DNA of 28,498 bases from Eubacteriales bacterium (GTDB taxonomy: Bacteria; Bacillota_A; Clostridia; Christensenellales; Aristaeellaceae): positions 1 to 28,498 of the forward strand of contig JAUMYC010000004.1 of the NCBI GenBank assembly GCA_030528845.1. Direction: 5' to 3'. Positions within the stretch are counted from its first letter, which is position 1. Each line of letters starts with the position of its first letter. This document shows, piece after piece, positions 22,395 to 28,498 of this stretch. The notes beneath the pieces are model-generated. The model searched no databases. It was not told where the DNA came from and worked only from the letters and a program-made list of their open reading frames with translations. Position numbers and translations under genes: made by a program.

Positions 22395-23594
22395 TCATTC
22401 CAGTTCGGTCACGAACGAGGCGATGCGCGCGATGCCCCGGTTGATGGAATCGCGGGAGACGGCATAGCTCAGGCGGGCGTGATAGTCCGCGCCGAAGGCG
22501 TTGCCCGGCACGATGGCAACGCGCTGGGATTCGAGCAGCGCGTCGGCAAAATCCAGCGCAGAGCGGATCTCCCGGCCCAGATACTTGCGGCCGAGAACGC
22601 CGCTGAGGTTGAGCATCATATAGAACGCGCCCTTGGGCAGCTCGCAGGAGAGGCCGGGGATGTCGTTGAGCATCTGGTGCATGAGCTTGCGGCGCTCGGA
22701 ATACTCCCTGCGCATCAGCTCGACGAACTTGCCGCCGCTGGTCAGCGCGACGGCCGCGGCATGCTGCGCGATGGAGTTGGCGTTGGAGGTGCAATGGCCC
22801 TGAAAGGCGACCATCGCCTTGGCCACGGCGCGGGGCGCGGCTGCATAGCCGATGCGCCAGCCCGTCATGGCGTAGGTCTTGGAAACGCCGTTGACGAGGA
22901 TGGTGCGCTCCTGCGCGTCTGGGCTGACGGAGGCGACGGAGACATGCGCGTCGCCGTCGTAGATCAGCTTTTCGTAGATCTCGTCGGCGATGATGAACAG
23001 ATCATGCTCCTTGGCCAGCTCCGCGATGCCCTCGAGCATCTCGCGCGGCCAGACGCAGCCGTTGGGGTTGTTCGGGCTGTTGATCATGATCGCCTTGGTC
23101 TTTTCGGTGATATACGGGCGCATGGCCTCGGCGTCGACAAGGAAGCCGTTGCTCTCGTCGCCCTGCACGGTCACGGGCTCGCCGTCCACCATGCGGACCA
23201 TTTCGGGATAGGAGACCCAGCACGGCGAGGGGATGATGACCTCGTCGCCGGGGTCGATGATGGCCGCGAGGGCGTTGTAGAGCGCCTGCTTCGCGCCCGT
23301 GGTCACGATGATCTGATCCGGCGTGTACCACAGGCCGTTGTCGCGCGCGAGCTTGCGGCATATCTCCTCGCGCAGCTGCAAGGTGCCCGCCACGGGGGTA
23401 TAGCGCGTCATGCCGTTGTCGATGGCGTGATGCGCGGCCTGTCTGATGTATTCCGGCGTGCCCAGATCCGGCTCGCCCACTCCGAAGCCGATGACGTCCA
23501 GCCCGAGGGCCTTCATTTCCTTCACCCTCGCGTCGATGCCGAGGGTAATGGACGGAGCGATGCGCGCGGTCCTCTTTGAAATCGTGAGCGCCAA
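22395..23594 (-). CDS. PLP-dependent class I aminotransferase, aspartate-aminotransferase type
   Basis: This 399-residue fold-type I aminotransferase probably transfers amino groups between aspartate or a related amino acid and 2-oxoglutarate. Visible are the N-terminal SKRTARIAPSITLGI, GFGVGEPDLGTP, the substrate loop INSPNNPNG, DEIYEKLIYD, and the Schiff-base lysine Lys239 in VNGVSKTYAMTGWRIGY. The terminal RLSYAVSRD carries the substrate-carboxylate arginine. It starts with TTG: an in-frame stop lies six bases upstream and no ATG exists until residue 27 or so. The TTG is served by GGTGAT, part of the extended Shine-Dalgarno sequence, five bases before it. The gene is monocistronic, between its own promoter and terminator. 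Confidence 0.92.
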   Translation of the reverse strand: MALTISKRTARIAPSITLGIDARVKEMKALGLDVIGFGVGEPDLGTPEYIRQAAHHAIDNGMTRYTPVAGTLQLREEICRKLARDNGLWYTPDQIIVTTGAKQALYNALAAIIDPGDEVIIPSPCWVSYPEMVRMVDGEPVTVQGDESNGFLVDAEAMRPYITEKTKAIMINSPNNPNGCVWPREMLEGIAELAKEHDLFIIADEIYEKLIYDGDAHVSVASVSPDAQERTILVNGVSKTYAMTGWRIGYAAAPRAVAKAMVAFQGHCTSNANSIAQHAAAVALTSGGKFVELMRREYSERRKLMHQMLNDIPGLSCELPKGAFYMMLNLSGVLGRKYLGREIRSALDFADALLESQRVAIVPGNAFGADYHARLSYAVSRDSINRGIARIASFVTELE

Positions 23595-23671
23595 GAAACA
23601 TCACCGGGCCTTTCCAAAGCGGCCTTCCGCCGCTGATTTTGCAGGAAACGGATCTTCTCCGTGCATGTTGT

Positions 23672-23700
23672 ATTGTATGGCATCGCCCGTTCCGCGTCCA
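23672..23700 (-). promoter_or_regulatory. Candidate promoter of the aminotransferase gene
   Basis: On the minus strand TGGACG (23700-23695), 17 bp, TACAAT (23677-23672). Confidence 0.5.
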
Positions 23701-23865
23701 TCAACTTTATGTTAATTTTGTAAAATCCGGCATATTTCCATGAGGCGATATTGCCGTTTTCCTGCAATAATCCGCCTCTGCGCTGCAAACTCCTTCATTT
23801 TTGCATTTTCCGCGTCATGTTTTCCTTCAAATCCCGCAAAACGAAGCGCGGAACGCGACAGCAAA

Positions 23866-23895
23866 GCGCCCGGCCGTTTTTTTGCAGCCGGGCGC
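23866..23895 (-). terminator. Candidate terminator of the amidohydrolase gene
   Basis: A perfect 9-bp stem (GCGCCCGGC with GCCGGGCGC) has an A-rich 12-nt loop and only TTT after it on the minus strand. The hairpin is clear but the T-tract is weak. Confidence 0.5.
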
Positions 23896-23923
23896 CGGAA
23901 GGTCGTTCATTTGTCCCCCGTTC

Positions 23924-24724
23924 TCAGCGCACCCGAGGGTCGAGGAAACGGTCTGCCGTGTCGTTGAGGATGAGCCTGCGCTCCTCCTCGCTCAGCGCAA
24001 GACCGTTGAAGCGCTGCAGCTCGTCCGCGGCGTTCCACATGGGATAATCCGAGCCGAACATGACGTGATCCGCCCCGAAGAAGCGGATGAGCCGCAGGGC
24101 GAGCTCGTCGTCGATGACGAAGAAGGAAGAGGAAGTGTCGGTATACAGGCCGAGACCGCCCAGCTCCTGCATCACCCTGTCCCAGCAGGTGTAGCCGCCC
24201 AGATGCGCGGCCTGGATCTTCATCTCCGGAAAGGCGCGGCACACGCGCGCGGTACGCTCCGGGTTGGAAAAATCATAGCGGGAATCGCCCGTATGCGCGA
24301 CGAGGGGCATCTTTCGCGCGCACATATGCTCATACAGCCGCATGGCGCGCGGGTCGTCGATGGCAAAGGCCTGCATGTCCGGGTGCAGCTTCACGCCCAC
24401 CAGCCCGTTTTCCAGCGCCCTGTCCAGCTCGCCCGGCATGTCTTCAAAATCCGGATGCATGGTCGCGAAGCCGACGAGCAGCCCTTCCGACGCGGCGACG
24501 GAGGCGGCGATAAAATCGTTGATCTTTTTCACCTGCGCGGGCGTCGTCGCCACGGAATGCGTCAGGCAGCGGGTGATGCCGCAGTCCCGGCAGTTCTGCC
24601 GCAGCGTTTCCAGCGAGCCGTCGCCCCACATCGGGATATCGTCGTAAAAATGACCGATGCTGCGCGAGGCCTTGTCCGCGATGGCATGGGGGAAAATATG
24701 GGTGTGCGCATTGGTGATCTTCAT
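23924..24724 (-). CDS. Amidohydrolase-2 family metal-dependent hydrolase
   Basis: This 266-residue TIM-barrel protein resembles the amidohydrolase-related (PF04909-type) hydrolases and decarboxylases. The first metal motif is His7-Thr-His9 (NAHTHIFPHAI). Later metal or catalytic positions are His in VKLHPDMQ, His in VAHTGDSRY, His in AAHLGGYT, and Asp in FGSDYPMWN. Substrates of this family are diverse, and none can be chosen here. The ATG at 24724 is preceded by GGACGG/GAGAG; an upstream open frame is not credible because the promoter lies within it. It stands alone, divergent from parA. Confidence 0.85.
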   Translation of the reverse strand: MKITNAHTHIFPHAIADKASRSIGHFYDDIPMWGDGSLETLRQNCRDCGITRCLTHSVATTPAQVKKINDFIAASVAASEGLLVGFATMHPDFEDMPGELDRALENGLVGVKLHPDMQAFAIDDPRAMRLYEHMCARKMPLVAHTGDSRYDFSNPERTARVCRAFPEMKIQAAHLGGYTCWDRVMQELGGLGLYTDTSSSFFVIDDELALRLIRFFGADHVMFGSDYPMWNAADELQRFNGLALSEEERRLILNDTADRFLDPRVR

Positions 24725-24764
24725 CGCTCTCGCCGTCCTTTTTCTTGCACGGGGTCCGGCTGGA

Positions 24765-24793
24765 AGTATAGCAGAGCGCGCTCCGCGCCGCAA
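24765..24793 (-). promoter_or_regulatory. Promoter of the amidohydrolase gene
   Basis: On the minus strand TTGCGG (24793-24788), 17 bp, TATACT (24770-24765) with an extended TGC. Confidence 0.55.
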
Positions 24794-24829
24794 CGCCGCC
24801 ATTGTAAAAAGACGCCCGCGCGCCCCAAG

Positions 24830-24849
24830 TTGTTGCCCTTTTCCAACAA
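24830..24849. repeat. Small palindrome TTGTTG-N8-CAACAA between amidohydrolase and parA
   Basis: Two 6-bp arms with an 8-bp spacer lie 39 bp upstream of the parA -35. It could be an operator or, on the plus strand, a weak hairpin followed by a T-rich run. It does not resemble the firmicute parS sequence. Confidence 0.3.
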
Positions 24850-24887
24850 ATGTTTTTATTATCTATTACATCTTAACAGCGCTCCGG

Positions 24888-24916
24888 TTGTTCCTGCCGC
24901 GCATTTAAGCTATAAT
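24888..24916 (+). promoter_or_regulatory. Promoter of the parAB operon
   Basis: TTGTTC (24888-24893), 17 bp, and a perfect TATAAT (24911-24916). Transcription would begin near 24923, about 50 nt before parA. Confidence 0.65.
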
Positions 24917-24972
24917 GAGAGAATGAGAAAATTGGGGACCGACGCCCGAGGGCGAAGGCGAAGGAGCTACAA

Positions 24973-25737
24973 ATGAGCAGGATCATCGCGGTGACGAACC
25001 AGAAGGGCGGCGTGGGCAAGACGACGACCGCCGTAAACCTCGCGGCGTGCCTTGCGCTGCAGGGCAAAAAGGTGCTGCTGGTGGACATCGACCCGCAGCG
25101 CAACGCGACCAGCGGCGCGGGCGTGCTGATGGACGAGGACGCCGCGACGATCTACGAGCTGCTCACGGAAGAGGGCGCGCAGGCGCAGGCGGCGATCGTG
25201 CCCACGCAGACGGAAAACCTCTTCGCCATCCCCGGCTCGGTGGAGCTTTCGGGCGCGGAGATCGAGCTGATCGACGTGGAGCGGCGCGAATATCTCCTGC
25301 GCGAGCTGCTTGAGGGCGTGAAGGAGGACTACGACTACATCCTGATCGACTGTCCGCCCTCGCTGAGCCTGCTCACGCTCAACGCGCTGACCGCGGCGGA
25401 CAGCATGCTCGTGCCGATCCAGTGCGAATATTACGCGCTGGAGGGCGTGGGCCAGCTGATGAACACGCTGATGCTGGTGCGCAAGCGGCTCAACCCGGCG
25501 CTGAAGGTCGAAGGCGTGGTGCTGACGATGTACGATTCGCGCACGAGGCTGAGCGAGCAGGTGGCCGAGGAGGTGCGCCGCTATTTCAAGGAACACCTGT
25601 TCAAGACGACCATCCCGCGCAACGTGCGCCTGAGCGAGGCGCCCAGCCACGGCCAGCCCATCCACCTCTACGACCCGCGCTGTCCCGGCGCGCAGGCGTA
25701 TGTCGCGCTGGCCAAAGAGCTGATCAGGGGAATATAA
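24973..25737 (+). CDS. parA: Chromosome-partitioning ATPase ParA (Soj)
   Basis: This 254-residue ATPase works with ParB to segregate the replication origin. The deviant Walker A motif KGGVGKTTT carries both the signature Lys11 and the catalytic Lys16. Walker A' and B segments are VLLVDIDPQRNATSG and YILIDCPPSLSLLT. The C-terminal TIPRNVRLSEAPSHGQPIHLYDP is nearly diagnostic of chromosomal Soj-type ParA. It has no N-terminal helix-turn-helix, as usual for type Ib and chromosomal forms. AAGGAG lies eight bases before the ATG. parB follows by 67 bp, the expected pair. Confidence 0.97.
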   Translation: MSRIIAVTNQKGGVGKTTTAVNLAACLALQGKKVLLVDIDPQRNATSGAGVLMDEDAATIYELLTEEGAQAQAAIVPTQTENLFAIPGSVELSGAEIELIDVERREYLLRELLEGVKEDYDYILIDCPPSLSLLTLNALTAADSMLVPIQCEYYALEGVGQLMNTLMLVRKRLNPALKVEGVVLTMYDSRTRLSEQVAEEVRRYFKEHLFKTTIPRNVRLSEAPSHGQPIHLYDPRCPGAQAYVALAKELIRGI

Positions 25738-25804
25738 TCCAGCGCCCGGCGGGAACAAAGCACGCGCGGCGGGCGACAAAACAAAGGAAGGCCGGAAGAA
25801 CAGC

Positions 25805-26689
25805 ATGGCGAAAAAAGCAGGCTTGGGGCGCGGGCTGAGCGCCCTTTTGGGAGAAACGGAAAATTTCGTCGCCCCGGGCGACGAGACCGCCGCCGGAGAG
25901 AGGGTGGAACGCCTTTCCATAGAAAGCATCGACCCGAACGCAGACCAGCCGCGCAAGCTCTTCGATCAGGAAGCGCTCGAGCAGCTGGCCGCGTCCATCC
26001 GCTCAGTGGGCGTGCTGCAGCCCATCCTCGTGCAGAAAAACGAGGGGCGCTACAGCATCATCGCGGGCGAGAGGCGCTGGCGCGCCGCGCGCATGGCCGG
26101 GCTGAGCGAGATCCCCGCCATCGTGCGCGACATGCAAAAGAGCGAGCGCTTTGAAGCCGCGCTGATCGAAAACCTGCAGCGGGACGACCTCAACCCCGTG
26201 GAAGAGGCCCGCGGCGTGCGCGCGCTGATGGAGCAATGCGGCTACACGCAGGAGGCCGTCGCCGAGCGCCTGGGCAAGAGCAGGCCCGCCGTGGCCAATC
26301 TGCTGCGGCTGCTGGGGCTGCCGGAGGAAATTCTGAACATGCTGGCCGAGGGACGGCTCAGCGCGGGCCATGCGCGCGCTCTCGCCGGGCTGAACGACCG
26401 TCTGGCGCAGATCCGTCTGGCCAACCTCGCCGCGGCGCAGGGCTGGTCCGTGCGCCAGATGGAAAAGATCTGCGCGGCGCAGAATGCGCCCGAGGAAAAG
26501 CCCGCCAAGCCCGAAAGGCCGCGCCCGGCGGAGTTTTCGCAGCTGGAAAACATGGCGCGCCGCGCATTCGGCACCAAGGCCGAGCTCGACGGCGACGAAA
26601 AAAAAGGCAGGCTGATCCTGCGCTACTACAGCCAGGAAGACCTGCAGCGCATCTGGGATATGCTCGCGTCCATCACGCCGGAGGAATAA
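25805..26689 (+). CDS. parB: Chromosome-partitioning protein ParB (Spo0J)
   Basis: This 294-residue CTPase/DNA-binding protein loads at parS and spreads. It begins with the typical KAGLGRGLSALLGE. The ParB/Srx nucleotide-binding domain has the arginine box GERRWRAARM (about 88-97) and the ENLQRDDLNPVEEA segment (about 122-135). The helix-turn-helix follows (YTQEAVAERLGKSRPAVANLLRLL), then a linker and a short dimerisation domain ending DLQRIWDMLASI. Length matches Spo0J (about 282). GGAAGG lies upstream. I found no copy of the usual parS palindrome in the window. No terminator separates it from the next gene. Confidence 0.97.
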   Translation: MAKKAGLGRGLSALLGETENFVAPGDETAAGERVERLSIESIDPNADQPRKLFDQEALEQLAASIRSVGVLQPILVQKNEGRYSIIAGERRWRAARMAGLSEIPAIVRDMQKSERFEAALIENLQRDDLNPVEEARGVRALMEQCGYTQEAVAERLGKSRPAVANLLRLLGLPEEILNMLAEGRLSAGHARALAGLNDRLAQIRLANLAAAQGWSVRQMEKICAAQNAPEEKPAKPERPRPAEFSQLENMARRAFGTKAELDGDEKKGRLILRYYSQEDLQRIWDMLASITPEE

Positions 26690-26756
26690 GGCGTGCGGGC
26701 GCGCCCTTCCGCCGCGCACAACGAAAACCACCATCACCAAAGGAGGGTACGCACAC

Positions 26757-28409
26757 TTGCGCCCTAAGAAACTACTGATCTTTCTTCTGATCGCCGCGTG
26801 CCTGTGCGCTTCGGCGCAGGCCGGGCAGACCTCTACCCTCGGCCCGGTGCCGGGCCGGCACGCGATCATCATCGGCGGCGATCTGCACCCGGGCGAGAGC
26901 GGCGACGCCGTGGTCTCTCTGCAGCGCCGGCTCAGCGTGCTGGGCTATCTCTACGGCGAGCCCACCGGCGTCTATGACGAGGCGACCGAGGCGGCCGTGC
27001 TCGAATTCGAGACCTATCTCAACGACAAGAGCGAATCGCAGGCCATGGCCGCGGCGCTTTCCGGGCAGGCTCCCGCCCCGCCCAAGACCATCCCCGTCGA
27101 CGGCGTCGCAGACGTCGCCGTGTTGGAGGAGCTCTTCGCCGTGGAGGACGGCTGCGTCTGGCAGGAGCTGCGTCTGGGCGACGCCAACGGCGAGGTGCTG
27201 CGCCTGCAGAACCGGCTGAGCATGCTGGGCTATCTGGCCGGCGAGCGCGACGGCACCTACGGCAGCCAGACCCGCACCGCCGTGCGCGCGTTCCAATACG
27301 CCGTGGGCATGGCGGAGGACGGCATCGCCGACATGGACACGCAGGCCATGCTCTTTGACGCAAACGCGCCCTATGCGCGTTATCCCGCCTGCGCCCCCGG
27401 CGACAAGGGCGCAAACGTCGTGCAGGCGCAGGAGCTTTTGATGCGCCTCGGCTTTATGGAAGCCTCCAAGGCGGACGGCTCCTACGGCCCGGCGACGGAG
27501 GCGGCCGTGCGCAACGCGCAGGTCTATCTGCAGAAAAAAGGCGTGATGCTCGGCACGCATAAAAACGCGGCGCTGGAGGCCACGCTGGGCATGGGCCTGC
27601 CGCTCGAGGACGAAGGCACGGACACTACCGGCAAAAAATCTCCCTCCGCACAGAGCACGAGCGAGCCTCTGGTCGTCACCGGCGAAGCCTTCGTCTACAA
27701 CGGGGAAGACCCCTACGACATCATCGCCAACGGCGTGATGGATTCGCTTCTGATGGAATACCTCTCCACGCAGGACACCGTCTCCATGATCGGCACGCTC
27801 AAGCTCGACGACTGGAGCGACGAGGTGCGCCGCGTGCAGCGCCGGCTCTATTCTCTGGAATACCTCTTCACCAAGGCCGACGCCATCTACGGCAAGAACA
27901 CGCAGTCCGCCGTGGAATCCTTTCAGGAGCGCAACGGGCTGGAGCCGACGGGCAGGTGCGATGTGCAGACCATCGCGAAAATGTTCTCGGACGACTGCCG
28001 CAAGGGCATGCGCACCTATCAGCTGGAGATCGACGTGGACAAGCAGCGCGTGTACGCCTATACCTACGACGAAAACGACGAATACACCGAGCTCGTGCGC
28101 ACGATGATCTGCTCCACCGGCAAAAAGGCAACGCCGACCCCGCTGGGCACCTTCACCAACACGGGCCGCGCCGCCCGCTGGCATTATTTCAAGAAATTCG
28201 ATACTTGGGCGCAATACGCCTACTACATCCACGGCGATATCCTCTTCCATTCCGTGCTCTTCAACGACAACGACCCGGACACCCTCGTCCGCTCTTCGCT
28301 GAACAATCTGGGCAAGCGCGCCTCGCACGGTTGCGTGCGCCTGAAGGTCGAGGACGCGAAGTGGATCTGGGAAAACTGCGAAGCGCACACGACAGTCATC
28401 ATCTACTGA
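26757..28409 (+). CDS. Exported L,D-transpeptidase (YkuD) with four peptidoglycan-binding repeats
   Basis: This 550-residue protein has a signal peptide (KKLLIFLLIAACLCASAQA, early residues). Four PG-binding-1-like repeats start near residues 45, 140, 215 and 354, each with an LQxRL.xLGYL-type helix and a Y-G/D-x-x-T-xxAV turn. A Ser/Thr-rich linker (about 285-305) separates the third from the fourth. The C-terminal YkuD domain (about 419-550) carries the catalytic Ser523-His524-Gly-Cys526-Val-Arg528. It would crosslink or modify peptidoglycan outside the membrane. The start is TTG, ten bases after AAAGGAGGG. It follows parB by 67 bp without a terminator and is closed by its own. Confidence 0.92.
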   Translation: MRPKKLLIFLLIAACLCASAQAGQTSTLGPVPGRHAIIIGGDLHPGESGDAVVSLQRRLSVLGYLYGEPTGVYDEATEAAVLEFETYLNDKSESQAMAAALSGQAPAPPKTIPVDGVADVAVLEELFAVEDGCVWQELRLGDANGEVLRLQNRLSMLGYLAGERDGTYGSQTRTAVRAFQYAVGMAEDGIADMDTQAMLFDANAPYARYPACAPGDKGANVVQAQELLMRLGFMEASKADGSYGPATEAAVRNAQVYLQKKGVMLGTHKNAALEATLGMGLPLEDEGTDTTGKKSPSAQSTSEPLVVTGEAFVYNGEDPYDIIANGVMDSLLMEYLSTQDTVSMIGTLKLDDWSDEVRRVQRRLYSLEYLFTKADAIYGKNTQSAVESFQERNGLEPTGRCDVQTIAKMFSDDCRKGMRTYQLEIDVDKQRVYAYTYDENDEYTELVRTMICSTGKKATPTPLGTFTNTGRAARWHYFKKFDTWAQYAYYIHGDILFHSVLFNDNDPDTLVRSSLNNLGKRASHGCVRLKVEDAKWIWENCEAHTTVIIY

Positions 28410-28412
28410 CGC

Positions 28413-28463
28413 AAAAAAACGAGCTCCTGTCGGTTTTTGTTCCGGAAAGGAGCTCGTTTTTTT
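28413..28463 (+). terminator. Intrinsic terminator after the YkuD gene
   Basis: A 16-bp stem (28413-28428 with 28448-28463) is made of A7-CGAGCTCCT and AGGAGCTCG-T7 around a 19-nt loop. The A/T symmetry makes it potentially bidirectional. The remaining bases to the window end show no gene. Confidence 0.92.
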
Positions 28464-28498
28464 CTATACGCAGTAAGCCCGGGGGAGGTCCGGAGGGG

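Larger units (their letters stand above)
23595..23923. other. Intergenic region upstream of the aminotransferase gene
   Basis: These 329 bp hold the aminotransferase promoter, a GC hairpin that may end the amidohydrolase transcript, and AT-rich sequence (about 23700-23850) in which I see no gene or recognised RNA. Confidence 0.6.

Noticed and set aside
24923..24976. A 17-codon Arg-rich ORF (MRKLGTDARGRRRRSYK) overlapping the parA start by ATGA
   Set aside because: Its ATG falls at the predicted transcription start and has no Shine-Dalgarno. The overlap looks fortuitous in GC-rich sequence.
24725..26760. parS site near parAB
   Set aside because: I looked for the TGTTTCACGTGAAACA palindrome and close variants around parAB by eye and found none. 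The TTGTTG/CAACAA repeat does not match.
1..28498. Mobile elements, CRISPR arrays, tRNA or rRNA genes
   Set aside because: No transposase or integrase motifs, no regularly spaced repeats and no cloverleaf or rRNA-like stretches were seen on either strand.

Overview
The window is GC-rich, tightly packed bacterial chromosome with Shine-Dalgarno-led genes, sigma-A type promoters and classic intrinsic terminators. Gene content (bile salt hydrolase, GH29 and GH2 glycosidases, an ECF transporter S component, KtrAB, ParAB, a YkuD protein with peptidoglycan-binding repeats, NADP-type glutamate dehydrogenase) fits a gut-dwelling Clostridia lineage, possibly Christensenellales or Oscillospirales. That placement is inference. 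I see no tRNA, rRNA, CRISPR array, transposase, integrase or phage gene.

Layout. (a) 1-540: 3' end of gdhA with a terminator. (b) 725-5151, plus strand: GNAT acetyltransferase, beta-lactamase-fold serine hydrolase, D-2-hydroxyacid dehydrogenase, then an MFS drug-efflux-like gene. Before the efflux gene lie a 12-codon leader ORF and an RBS-sequestering hairpin, arranged like an erm-type translational attenuator. (c) 5224-9438, minus strand: a fucosidase/bile salt hydrolase pair, then, from its own promoter and a leader with alternative base pairing, an ECF S component plus a P-loop kinase fused to an unknown N-terminal domain. (d) 9920-10468: FMN reductase. (e) 10530-11527, minus strand: VOC protein and pyroglutamyl peptidase, divergent from 11738-13562 (MFS transporter and mntP). 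(f) 13680-16201: UBA-like/DUF4342 membrane protein with an OmpR-type two-component system, preceded by an OmpR-style direct repeat. (g) 16228-18497, minus strand: GH2 glycosidase and an adenylate-kinase-like P-loop protein. (h) 18652-22211, minus strand: ktrB, ktrA and an exported PIG-L/LmbE-family deacetylase. (i) 22395-23594 and 23924-24724, minus strand: class I aminotransferase with a TTG start, and an amidohydrolase. (j) 24973-28409, plus strand: parA, parB and a four-repeat YkuD L,D-transpeptidase-like protein.

The most interesting signals are regulatory. They are the predicted leader-peptide attenuator before the efflux gene (about 3698-3867), the mutually exclusive hairpins in the ECF/kinase leader (about 6857-6918), and the TTCTAA-N5-TTCTAA repeat before the two-component operon. 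The fucosidase-bile salt hydrolase pair and the Ktr-deacetylase operon are unusual gene neighbourhoods worth a comparative check. All functional calls rest on motif recognition by eye; no database search was run.
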